64,000 bases of DNA, from assembly GCA_003389325.1 (NCBI GenBank), contig QQVE01000065.1, positions 165,353-229,352 of the forward strand. Direction: 5' to 3'. The notes under the pieces are model-generated. The model worked only from the letters and a program-made list of their open reading frames with translations, made no database searches and had not been told where the DNA came from. Position numbers and translations under genes: made by a program. Within the stretch, counting starts at the first letter, position 1; each line of letters opens with the position of its first letter. The stretch is from Planctomycetota bacterium (GTDB lineage: Bacteria > Planctomycetota > Planctomycetia > Pirellulales > PALSA-1355). Shown one piece after another: positions 33,020 through 42,155 of the stretch.

Positions 33020-34117
<1,098 letters not shown>

Positions 34118-34148
34118 CGCAAAACGCGGCTTGAGGGCCGCAGGGGAA

Positions 34149-35015
34149 TCACAGTTGCTGGTAGGGCAATTCGAACAGCTCGCCGATGCGGTCCAAGTCG
34201 CCCGTTTCCAAGCCGAGCGTGAACCATTTCATCCGCTGCTCGGACGTGCCGTGCGTATAGTTCTCGGGCGACGTGAAGCCGCGCGAACGGCGTTGCAGGC
34301 GATCGTCGCCGATGGCGTTGGCGGTGGTGATGGCCGACCGAACGTCGCCGGGCTCGATGAAGTTGAACTTCCGCTGGCCGTGATGAGCCCACACGCCGGC
34401 CAGGTAATCGGCCTGCAACTCGAGCCGCACGGACCACTTGTTGAACTCCGAGGGCGGCAGTGTGCGCCGCTTGCTGTTGACCAGTTCGCTGTAGCCTAGC
34501 AGGTTCTGCACGTGGTGTCCCACCTCGTGGGCGATGACGTAGGCCTGCGAGAACTCGCCTTTGGAGCCGCCGAGCTTGTTCTGCAACTCGTCGAAGAACG
34601 TCGGGTCGAGGTACACGGTTTCGTCGGCCGGACAGTAGAACGGCCCGACGGCCGACGGTGCCCGCCCACACCGCGTGTCCACCGCCTGCTCGAACAGCAC
34701 GACGCGCGGCTTTTCGTAGCGCTCGCCGGCCCGGCGGAATTGCTCGTCCCACACCGCCTCGGTGAAGCCCACCACGGCCTCGACGAACTCGCGCTGCTGG
34801 CGCTCTTGCGGCGTCAGCTCGCGCTCTTGAACTGCCCCGCCCGGCCCTGGCGCTCCTCCCTGCCCCTGCACGAGAAACTGCTGCGGATCGACGCCGAACA
34901 CCAGGCTGAGAATGATGATCAGCAACAACCCGCCGCCGCCGATCGCCACACCGCGGCCGCGCATCCCGCGGCGATCCTCGACGTTCCCACTGTGGGGTCC
35001 TCCTCTCCAACGCAT
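34149..35015 (-). CDS. Neutral zinc metallopeptidase, YpfJ family
   Basis: 288 residues from the ATG at 35015. A basic, glycine-rich head precedes one membrane helix (GGGLLLIIILSLVFG). The peptidase domain has IAHEVGHHVQNLLG (HExxH-type zinc site), PFYCPADETVYLDPTFFDEL and a downstream LQADYLAGVWAHHGQ that supplies the third ligand. This matches the YpfJ/KPN zinc peptidase family; substrates are unknown. It lies 31 bases before the FGE gene and 67 after a sulfatase, so it shares their operon. Confidence 0.9.
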   Translation of the reverse strand: MRWRGGPHSGNVEDRRGMRGRGVAIGGGGLLLIIILSLVFGVDPQQFLVQGQGGAPGPGGAVQERELTPQERQQREFVEAVVGFTEAVWDEQFRRAGERYEKPRVVLFEQAVDTRCGRAPSAVGPFYCPADETVYLDPTFFDELQNKLGGSKGEFSQAYVIAHEVGHHVQNLLGYSELVNSKRRTLPPSEFNKWSVRLELQADYLAGVWAHHGQRKFNFIEPGDVRSAITTANAIGDDRLQRRSRGFTSPENYTHGTSEQRMKWFTLGLETGDLDRIGELFELPYQQL

Positions 35016-35082
35016 GTCCGTGATCCTGCTACATGACCTTAAAAGGTTCAAGGAAACGATTCATCGACGCTACGCCTGTCGG

Positions 35083-37482
35083 CTACTGCGCTAGCGCCGC
35101 GCGCACGCGGCCCTCGCGATACTGCTGAAGCTGCTCCTCGGTGAGCGTATGCTCCGAAAGGTTGATCGTGACGTTTTCCAGCGCTCCGCCGTAGGCGAAC
35201 GGTAGCCGGTAGTCGTCGTTGATGGGCGTGCCCGTATCCTCGCCGATGTCGAGCGTTTCATCGAGCGACATGCGGAAGGGAACCGTGCGGGCGAGCTTGC
35301 CGCTGGCCACTTTCTTGGCGTCGACCGAAAGCGTGGCCTGGCCGCCTTGGCCCACGCCGCCACCGTCGTAGTTGAAATCGAGCGTGACCACGTGGCGCCC
35401 CGGCGGCAGCGGCTCGTCGCCGGAGAGCGTGTAGCGGTGGACCCCGCAGTCGTTGTAATGAAACACGGGCCGGCCGTCGTGCACGTACAAGGCCAGGCCG
35501 CAGAACCGCCCGCCCTGGGTCATCAGCATGCCGTCGCCGCCGTCCCGGGGCACGTTCACCACGGCGCTGATACCGAACGACTTGTTCTTCAGGTCCGGCG
35601 CGCCGCCTTCGGGAATGCGGACCATGCCGTCGTAGTACTTGAACTCGGAGAGCCCGCGGATGTTGCTGGGTCGGTTGCGCACGTCGAGCCGCTCGACCTT
35701 GCTGTTGTCCAGCGGCAGCACCTGGTATTTGACCGCCTCGACGTAGAACAGCCGCTGCAAATGGCGGAGCTTGTCGGGGTGGGCGCTGGCCAGGTTGTTG
35801 GCCTGCGAAAAGTCCTCGTCGATGTTGTACAGCTCCCACTGGTAGCCGTCGATCGGGTCGACCGGATCGGCCACGGCCTGCCAGGGCGGCGTGGTGGGCG
35901 TGGTGGCGGCCACCCAGCCGTCTTCGTACAGCGCGCGGTTGGCGAACATCTCGAAGTATTGCAACTGGCGCGGCGATCGCGCTTCGGCATCGTCGAAGGC
36001 ATAGACCATGCTCACCCCTTCGACCGGCTGCTGCTGGATGCCGTACACCGACATCGGCTGCTCGAGCCCGATCACTTCCAGGATGGTCGGCATGACGTCG
36101 ATCACGTGATGGAACTGCGTGCGCAACTCGCCGCGGGCCTCGATGCCCTGCGGCCAGGCCATGGCCATGCCGTTGCGCGTGCCGCCGAAATGCGAGGCCA
36201 CCTGCTTGGTCCATTGAAACGGCGTGTCCATCGCGTGCGCCCAGCCGATCGGATAGTGGTTGAACGTCTTGGGGCCGCCCAACTCGTCCATTCGCCGCAG
36301 CACTTCGGAGAAGGGTTCCTTGATGTTGTTGAAGAACGTCATTTCGTTGAGCAGGCCCTGGACGCTGCCTTCGGCCGAAGCCCCGTTGTCGCCCTGGATG
36401 TAGATCACCAGCGTGTTCTCGAGTTCGCCCATCTCTTCGATGGCATCCAGCACGCGTCCCATCTGATGATCGCAATGCGCAAGCGCCGCGCAGTACACCT
36501 CCATCATGTGGGCAAACACCTTTTTCTGGTCCGCATCCAGCGAGTCCCAGGCCGGAATCCCCGGCGAGCGCTCGGTGAGCTTCGTGCCTTCGGGGACAAT
36601 GCCCATCTCCTTCTGCTTGGCCAGCGTCATCTCGCGCTGCTTGTCCCAGCCGTGATCGAAGCGACCGCGAAACTTCTCGATCCATTCCTTGGGCGCATGG
36701 TGCGGAGCGTGGGCCGTGCCGGGAGCATAGTAGGCGAAGAACGGTTTGTTCGGCGCCACGGCGTGCTGCATCCGCAGCCAGGCGATGCAATGATCGGCCA
36801 TGTCGCGGTCGAAGTGATACTCGGGATCGTCGCGCGGCGGCTCCACCGGCCGGGTGTTCTCGACCAGGGCCGGGGCCCATTGATTCGTGTCGCCCCCCAC
36901 AAACCCGTAGAAGTACTCGAAGCCGAGTCCCACCGGCCACAAGTCGAACGGCCCGGACTGCGTGGTCTGCCAGTCGGGCACGTTGTGATTCTTGCCGAAC
37001 CAGGCGGTGTTGTAGCCGTTCAGCTTGAGGATGTCTCCCAGCCCGCGCTTGGTCTGCGGAATGAGCGTGTTGTAGCCGGGATAGCCGACGCCGGCTTCCA
37101 TGATGCAGGCCGTGGCCACGCTGTGGTGATTGCGCCCGGTGAGCAGCGCTGCCCGCGTAGGTGAGCAGAGCGCGGTGGTGTGAAAGCGATTGAAGCGCAA
37201 TCCGTTGTTCGCCACGCGGTCGAAGGTGGGCGTCGGGATCGGACCACCGAAGGTGCTGCTGGCCCCGAAGCCCACGTCGTCGGTCATGATCAACAGCACG
37301 TTGGGCGCGCCCTCGGGCGGGGTCACCGCCTTGGGAAAGTCCTTCACCGAGTCGGAGGGGCGCAGCCCGATCTTGCCCTTAAACGGCGGGTCAGGCTCAG
37401 GCAAAACGCTCTGCGCGGCCAGCGGCCCGCAAGCGGCGACAGTGCATGCCGCCGCGACAAACGTACTGAATCGCTTGAACAT
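35083..37482 (-). CDS. Arylsulfatase, Cys-type (third of three)
   Basis: 799 residues from the ATG at 37482; the longer frame to 37614 adds a non-coding-looking head. Signal peptide RFSTFVAAACTVAACGPLAAQ. NVLLIMTDDVGFG and HTTALCSPTRAALLTGRN, with C106 as formylglycine precursor. It closely parallels the sulfatase at 28469-30844 throughout, including GKNHNVP, APHHAPKEW and a C-terminal beta-domain (DGRPVFHYNDCG ... HVVTLDFNYDGGG), so the two are paralogues. First sulfatase in the run, 121 bases after HdeD. Confidence 0.94.
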   Translation of the reverse strand: MFKRFSTFVAAACTVAACGPLAAQSVLPEPDPPFKGKIGLRPSDSVKDFPKAVTPPEGAPNVLLIMTDDVGFGASSTFGGPIPTPTFDRVANNGLRFNRFHTTALCSPTRAALLTGRNHHSVATACIMEAGVGYPGYNTLIPQTKRGLGDILKLNGYNTAWFGKNHNVPDWQTTQSGPFDLWPVGLGFEYFYGFVGGDTNQWAPALVENTRPVEPPRDDPEYHFDRDMADHCIAWLRMQHAVAPNKPFFAYYAPGTAHAPHHAPKEWIEKFRGRFDHGWDKQREMTLAKQKEMGIVPEGTKLTERSPGIPAWDSLDADQKKVFAHMMEVYCAALAHCDHQMGRVLDAIEEMGELENTLVIYIQGDNGASAEGSVQGLLNEMTFFNNIKEPFSEVLRRMDELGGPKTFNHYPIGWAHAMDTPFQWTKQVASHFGGTRNGMAMAWPQGIEARGELRTQFHHVIDVMPTILEVIGLEQPMSVYGIQQQPVEGVSMVYAFDDAEARSPRQLQYFEMFANRALYEDGWVAATTPTTPPWQAVADPVDPIDGYQWELYNIDEDFSQANNLASAHPDKLRHLQRLFYVEAVKYQVLPLDNSKVERLDVRNRPSNIRGLSEFKYYDGMVRIPEGGAPDLKNKSFGISAVVNVPRDGGDGMLMTQGGRFCGLALYVHDGRPVFHYNDCGVHRYTLSGDEPLPPGRHVVTLDFNYDGGGVGQGGQATLSVDAKKVASGKLARTVPFRMSLDETLDIGEDTGTPINDDYRLPFAYGGALENVTINLSEHTLTEEQLQQYREGRVRAALAQ

Positions 37483-37603
37483 CGAGGTCTCGCTTCTTCC
37501 AGATGAGCGGCGGTTATGCCATGTGGTGCATCGGCGGCATGCGGATCGTGGACCGCCGGTCGAGGGACGTTTGTTGCCGTTTGTCTTACGAGAAAAGAAA
37601 AGC

Positions 37604-38194
37604 TTAGGCCCCACTCAGGCGCTTGCCCACGCGGCGCAAGCGAAACGCGAATGCGATCAACGAAATGCCCGACCCGATGGCAAAGATGCCCAAAATACGC
37701 ACGACCAACAGCCCGAACGCAATGGGGGCGATCAACAGCAGGATGCCGAACAACACCGTCAGCGCGCCGCCAATCAGCAGCCAAACTTCGCCCTCGATCT
37801 CGCGCCGGTCGTGCACGGCGGCCCAGATCTCGATCGCGCCCAGCGCAATGGCGGCAAAGGCCAGCAGGTACAGCAGAAACGCCGCTGTGACGCCCGCGAC
37901 CAGCGCCGGATTGGCGAACACGAAGCCACCGATCAAGACCGCCACGACGCCGCGGGCGATCGTCCAGCCGCGCGACGGTACGTCGCCCACGCTGCCCGCG
38001 ATGACGGCCAGCACCCCATCGGCGATCAAAAAGACGCCGACCACCTGCGTCAGCACGCTCACGGTCATGCCGGGCCGGAACAGCGCGTAGACTCCCAGGA
38101 TCACCAGGAACACGCCGCGCAGCAAAGGCACCCACCACAGGCTGCCAATCGCGCTGGCCAAAGCGTGCCGCGGGCTGGCCGTTGATTCATCCAT
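37604..38194 (-). CDS. HdeD-family (DUF308) membrane protein
   Basis: 196 residues; GGAGGGG precedes the ATG. Six hydrophobic helices in three similar pairs (WWVPLLRGVFLVILGVYALF; VVGVFLIADGVLAVIAG; GWTIARGVVAVLIGGFVF; LLYLLAFAAIALGAIEIW; WLLIGGALTVLFGILLLI; VRILGIFAIGSGISLIAFA). This is the HdeD/DUF308 layout. E. coli HdeD is linked to acid resistance at high cell density; the role here is unknown. It is the first gene of the minus-strand sulfatase run and may be independent of it. Confidence 0.88.
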   Translation of the reverse strand: MDESTASPRHALASAIGSLWWVPLLRGVFLVILGVYALFRPGMTVSVLTQVVGVFLIADGVLAVIAGSVGDVPSRGWTIARGVVAVLIGGFVFANPALVAGVTAAFLLYLLAFAAIALGAIEIWAAVHDRREIEGEVWLLIGGALTVLFGILLLIAPIAFGLLVVRILGIFAIGSGISLIAFAFRLRRVGKRLSGA

Positions 38195-38477
38195 TGCAGT
38201 CCCCTCCTGGCTCGCATTGCAACGGGATCCACGGGCGAACGCCGGGACGACCGTTTGAAGCAGGAGTTGTCGTGAAGTGTGTGCGCGCGGCGGTCGAGCC
38301 CCTTGCGAACCAACTGCCAGCCATATCGTAGCCGTTGCAGAAGCGAATGTCTTCTTGCTGAACGAATTTTTATTGACGGCTGAAGGCTACCCGTGTTGGT
38401 TCCGCGCAGGCGATGAATGAGTTGCTTGGTTTTGGCCGGTTCGGCAGAGAGCAGCGCGGCTCGGGCTCGCGTCGAAT

Positions 38478-38505
38478 TTGACAATCGGCGAGAGGGACTT
38501 ACAAT
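38478..38505 (+). promoter_or_regulatory. Sigma70-type promoter of the PepSY gene
   Basis: TTGACA at 38478-38483 and TACAAT at 38500-38505 are separated by 16 bases. This is the best canonical promoter in the window. The operator-like palindrome at 38514-38530 covers the expected start point. The remaining parts of the 399-base gap (38195-38593) show nothing recognisable. Confidence 0.65.
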
Positions 38506-38513
38506 CGGCCCTA

Positions 38514-38530
38514 TTGAGATTCTATCTCAA
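38514..38530. promoter_or_regulatory. Fur-like palindromic operator
   Basis: TTGAGATTCTATCTCAA is a perfect palindrome of seven-base arms around TCT, nine bases after the -10 hexamer. Its core GAGA-N5-TCTC has the same geometry as the palindrome in front of the peroxiredoxin gene (53927-53945) and resembles Fur boxes of the TTGAGAAT-x-ATTCTCAA kind. A repressor here would block transcription start. Confidence 0.55.
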
Positions 38531-38593
38531 GATGTCCAGGCCGATCTCTAGCCCGCTTCGCGCTCGCCAACCGTTCGGCCGGTCCCTGGCTAG

Positions 38594-39961
38594 ATGATGC
38601 TTCCCGTTGGCGAGCCGATGAGTCTTTCGACCGAAACCCGTCCGGCGCCGGCGCGTCGTCCCAGCCGGCGCAGCCTTGCCGTCCCCGCCGAAGCAACCCA
38701 GCCGGCGTCGCGTTTGTACCGCGTGATCTGGCGATGGCACTTCTACGCCGGGCTGATCGTGGCGCCCGTCGTGATCGTGATGGCGGCCACCGGGGCGTTG
38801 TACATCTTCAAGGACGAGCTGGAAGAAATCTTCTACGCGCAGCAGCTCTTCGTGGAGCCCGGCGGCGATCGCCTGTCGTACGACGAACAAGTGGCCGCGA
38901 TCGAGAGCTCGCTGGGCGAGGGCTTTCACGTGCACCAGCTCCACGTCTTTCCCGATGCCGAGCGGAGCACCGAGTTGTCGGTCAACCATGGGACCGAGTT
39001 TCGCCGCGTGTTCTTCGATCCTTACCGCGGCACGACGCTGGGCTACTTGGGCAACAACGAGTTCTTTGGCGTCGTGCTCAAGATCCACCGCACGCTGTTC
39101 GCCGGCACGCTGGGCCGGATCGTGGTCGAGCTGGTTACCTGCTGGACGATCGTGCTGTTGGCCAGCGGCGTCTATCTTTGGAGGCCGCGCGGGCGCAAAC
39201 GCCTGTGGGGGGCCTGGCTGCCGCGACTTCGCCGGCATCCCTACGTCACCTTGCGCGACCTGCACGCCGTCAGCGGCGCATACGTGGCCATCGTGCTGTT
39301 GGTCATCGCCGGCACGGGCATGCTCTATACGTATGTCTGGGGCACCGGCTATCGCTACGTCGCCAACCAGACCGCCGCCTACGACATTTTCGTCAACCCA
39401 CCGAAGTCGCATTCCTCGGCCGAGACGCCCCGGCTGCCGCTCGATGCGATCGTCGCCGCCGCCGACCGCACGATGCCCGATGCCACGCTCTCGATCACCC
39501 TGCCCCACGACCCGGACGGCGCCTACGTCGTGTTTGCCACGCGGCCGCTGGGCCCCTTCAGCGACGAGTTGGCCGTCATCGATCACTGCACCGGCGAGGT
39601 GATCGAGCATCGCTTGAACCGCGAGTACTCGACCCTGGGATGGTGGGCCACGTGGAATTATCCGTTGCACGTCGGCTCGGTGCTGGGCTGGTGGACGAAG
39701 GTGCCCTGGCTCGTGGCCTGCCTGGTACTGATGCTGCTGCCGGTGACCGGAGTTTGGATGTGGTGGCAGCGCCGGCCCCGCGGGCGCACCGGTTTCCCGC
39801 GCAAGGTGCAATCGCGCATCCCGCGGACGCTCGTACTGGGCATTGTGTTGCTCGGCGCCGTGCTGCCGGCCCTGGGGCTCTCCGTCGTGGCCATTCTGCT
39901 TGGTGACGTAGCCGTGAACCGGCTGCGCGGACGCCGCGCCGCCTCGAGCGCGACTGCCTAG
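38594..39961 (+). CDS. PepSY-associated transmembrane protein (PiuB-like)
   Basis: 455 residues; an ATG at 38618 is an equally possible start. A membrane helix at about 45-72 (WHFYAGLIVAPVVIVMAATGALY, with the family WHFYAGL start) is followed by a large exported loop (DELEEIFYAQQLF ... TTLGYLG), more helices around a conserved KIHRTLFAGTLG and RDLHAVSG, and C-terminal helices. This is the PepSY-TM/PiuB family, linked to iron-siderophore uptake and periplasmic ferric reduction. The histidines in the helices could bind haem. The promoter region carries a Fur-like palindrome, which supports an iron role. Confidence 0.85.
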   Translation: MMLPVGEPMSLSTETRPAPARRPSRRSLAVPAEATQPASRLYRVIWRWHFYAGLIVAPVVIVMAATGALYIFKDELEEIFYAQQLFVEPGGDRLSYDEQVAAIESSLGEGFHVHQLHVFPDAERSTELSVNHGTEFRRVFFDPYRGTTLGYLGNNEFFGVVLKIHRTLFAGTLGRIVVELVTCWTIVLLASGVYLWRPRGRKRLWGAWLPRLRRHPYVTLRDLHAVSGAYVAIVLLVIAGTGMLYTYVWGTGYRYVANQTAAYDIFVNPPKSHSSAETPRLPLDAIVAAADRTMPDATLSITLPHDPDGAYVVFATRPLGPFSDELAVIDHCTGEVIEHRLNREYSTLGWWATWNYPLHVGSVLGWWTKVPWLVACLVLMLLPVTGVWMWWQRRPRGRTGFPRKVQSRIPRTLVLGIVLLGAVLPALGLSVVAILLGDVAVNRLRGRRAASSATA

Positions 39962-40299
39962 CTTCCGCGACGAAAGATCGACATTCGCCGCACCATTCGC
40001 GCGAGGGGGCGACGATTGGCCGTCCGGCGAACAGAGCGGTTGCTCGAAGCCCACTGCGGCACCGCCGCCGCACACTCGCGTCGGGTCCGCTCGCTTTCTT
40101 CAGCCTTTGCCCGTGCGATGCACCTACCTACGAGGCCTTTCAGTCGTTCGCTGCACGTGGAGCCCGCGGGCGTACCTGCGGTTGACGCTCCGGCACGCGC
40201 TTTGCTTTTAGTTCATTCACGGAGATTCCTGGCCCAGCGCGTCATGCGATCCACCACAAATTTCCGGGAATCACGCTTGAAAATGAAAGGGAGATATCG
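39962..40299. other. 338-base intergenic region before the ferritin-like gene
   Basis: Same-strand gap. AAAGGGAGA precedes the ATG at 40300. I see no GAGA-N5-TCTC palindrome, no hairpin-T terminator and no convincing promoter hexamers; the last 100 bases are less GC-rich than the rest. Confidence 0.35.
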
Positions 40300-40713
40300 A
40301 TGGCAAACCAAGAGCTACTCAGCGGTCTCAATCAGCAGATGAACCGCGAAGTGACCACGTTTTTGCGCTACATGCTGCAAGGCTCCAGCATCAAGGGCGC
40401 CCAATGGGATAGCGTCCGCGACATGTACCAGGCCGAAGTGCTCGACGAAGTGGGGCACGCTCAATACCTGGCCGATCAAATCGTGATGCTCGGCGGCGTG
40501 CCCAAGCTGCAGCCCGACTTGAGCGCTCCGCCGGCCGACGTCAAGGAGATGCTGCGCCACGACATCGAGGAAGAAGCAGCCGACGTGAAGAACTATGCCA
40601 AGCTGGCCGAGCTGGCCGAGAAAGAAGGTCTCACGGCGCTGAAGCTCAAGATGGAAGAGCAAGCCGGCGACGAGGACGACCATCGCCAGACGATGCAGCG
40701 GTTGCTCGGCTAG
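40300..40713 (+). CDS. Ferritin-like / bacterioferritin-related protein
   Basis: 137 residues; AAAGGGAGA upstream. A four-helix ferritin-like fold: helix A with NREVTTFLRYML, helix B with YQAEVLDEVGHAQYLADQI (E-x-x-H pattern), helix C HDIEEEAADVKNYAKLAELAE, helix D MEEQAGDEDDHRQTMQRLL. The glutamates and histidines are placed as in bacterioferritin/Dps-like diiron sites. It is slightly shorter than bacterioferritin (about 157) and lacks the terminal fifth helix. Likely iron storage or detoxification in the cytoplasm. A 14-base-pair hairpin follows. Confidence 0.85.
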   Translation: MANQELLSGLNQQMNREVTTFLRYMLQGSSIKGAQWDSVRDMYQAEVLDEVGHAQYLADQIVMLGGVPKLQPDLSAPPADVKEMLRHDIEEEAADVKNYAKLAELAEKEGLTALKLKMEEQAGDEDDHRQTMQRLLG

Positions 40714-40729
40714 GCTGCGCCCTCACGCC

Positions 40730-40776
40730 CTCACCGCGAAGCAGCGCTGCCCTTCACGTCGTTGCTTCGCGGTGAG
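40730..40776 (+). terminator. Hairpin after the ferritin-like gene
   Basis: CTCACCGCGAAGCA (40730-40743) and TGCTTCGCGGTGAG (40763-40776) are perfect 14-base inverted repeats with a 19-base loop, 16 bases after the stop. No T-run follows; it may be a terminator or another short repeat. The rest of the 323-base gap before the efflux adaptor (to 41036) shows nothing definite. Confidence 0.5.
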
Positions 40777-41036
40777 CGATTCTGATCACCGCTGAGCGAC
40801 CCGGCACGCTCCAATTTGGGGCATCCTGATGCGTCGCGTACTTCAAGCTGCTTCGAGCGTTTGACTTGCGTTTCTGAGCCCCCCGCCGGGTATGCCCTTT
40901 GCGTTCGGGAGTTGATGCGGATAGCAACAAACTCCAGCACGCCAGGGAGCATGACCCAGGGCCGGAAAACCGCGACGGCGCGCACTCCCGGCCGGTGCCC
41001 TTTGGACGCCGCGCGTCGAGTGGTAGATTGTCCTCG

Positions 41037-42155
41037 ATGAGCACGCAAGGCGCAAAGCGTTGGCTGCGTTGGGCGGGCCGCGGCGCGGTCGTCGCCGGCT
41101 TGTTCGTGGCCGTCGGCGTGTTGATCTTGTGGCTGGCCGGCAAGTTTTCTGCCAAGGTCCCCACGCCCACGGCTGCGACCAGCTCGGTCGAGCAGGCGCC
41201 CGAGGGCCAGGTCGTGCCGGTGCGCATGCTGCGCATCCCGCGCACGGAGACAGCCGTGGGCACGGTGCGCGCCGTGCACGAAGCCACGATCGGCTCGAAG
41301 CTGCTGGCGCGCGTCGTCGAGGTGGATCTCAAGGCCGGCCAGAAGGTGAGCCAGGGCGACGTACTGCTGCGGCTGGACGACACCGATCTGCGGGCCCGCC
41401 TGAAGCAGGCCGAGGCGGCCGTGGCCTCGGCCGAAGCCGCGCACACGCAAGCCGTGGCCGACCAGCGCCGCTTCGAGCGGCTGCTCAAGTCCAACGCCGT
41501 CAGCCGCCAGCAATACGAACAGGCCGTCACGGCGGTCACCTCCACCGCGGCCGAGCTGCGCCGCGCCCGCGAAACCCTGAACGAGGTACAGGCCACGCTC
41601 GACTTTGCCACGGTGCGCTCGCCGATGGACGGGATCGTCGTCGACAAGCAAGTCGACGCCGGCGACATGGTCACGCCCGGCCAGGTGCTGGCCACGCTGC
41701 TGGATCCCAGCCACATGCAACTGGTTGCCAGCGTGCGCGAATCGCTGGCCCACCGGCTGCAAGTCGGCCAGACGATCGACGTCGAGTTCAACAACATCGA
41801 TCTGGAATGCCAGGGGCAAATCAGCGAGATCGTGCCCGAGGCCCAGTCGGCCAGCCGGGCGTTTGAAGTCAAGGTGACCGGCCCCTGCCCCGAAGGCGTG
41901 TACAGCGGCATGTTTGCCCGCATTCTGATCCCGCTGGACAAAGAAGACGTGCTGGTGATCCCGCAGGAGGCCGTGCAGCGCGTGGGCCAGCTCGAGTTTG
42001 CCAGCGTCGTCGACGACGGCCGCGTGTTGCGCCGCGCGATTCGCACCGGCCGCGAGCTCGACGGCAATGTCGAGGTGCTCTCGGGCCTGCGCCAGGACGA
42101 GCGCATCGAGTTGCCGCCGGCCGCGGCAAGCTCTTCCGAGGCGAGCGATGGCTGA
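41037..42155 (+). CDS. RND efflux periplasmic adaptor (membrane-fusion protein)
   Basis: 372 residues from the ATG at 41037. A single N-terminal membrane anchor (WAGRGAVVAGLFVAVGVLILWLAG) is followed by an MFP body: lipoyl half-motifs ARVVEVDLKAGQKVSQGD and SPMDGIVVDKQVDAGDMVTPGQ, an alpha-hairpin between them (RLKQAEAAVASAEAAHTQ ... SRQQYEQAV), a beta-barrel and a membrane-proximal domain (VLVIPQEAVQRVG). It bridges the inner-membrane pump and an outer-membrane channel. It overlaps the permease gene by eight bases. No TolC-type gene lies in the window. Confidence 0.92.
   Translation: MSTQGAKRWLRWAGRGAVVAGLFVAVGVLILWLAGKFSAKVPTPTAATSSVEQAPEGQVVPVRMLRIPRTETAVGTVRAVHEATIGSKLLARVVEVDLKAGQKVSQGDVLLRLDDTDLRARLKQAEAAVASAEAAHTQAVADQRRFERLLKSNAVSRQQYEQAVTAVTSTAAELRRARETLNEVQATLDFATVRSPMDGIVVDKQVDAGDMVTPGQVLATLLDPSHMQLVASVRESLAHRLQVGQTIDVEFNNIDLECQGQISEIVPEAQSASRAFEVKVTGPCPEGVYSGMFARILIPLDKEDVLVIPQEAVQRVGQLEFASVVDDGRVLRRAIRTGRELDGNVEVLSGLRQDERIELPPAAASSSEASDG

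Noticed and set aside
35347..37164. 605-codon plus-strand frame across the third sulfatase
   Set aside because: Antisense shadow of a well-supported sulfatase; no start site with SD and no recognisable domain.
40016..40342. Small ORF spanning the gap before the ferritin-like gene
   Set aside because: No SD site at its start, no domain, and it overlaps the ferritin ribosome-binding site and start in another frame.
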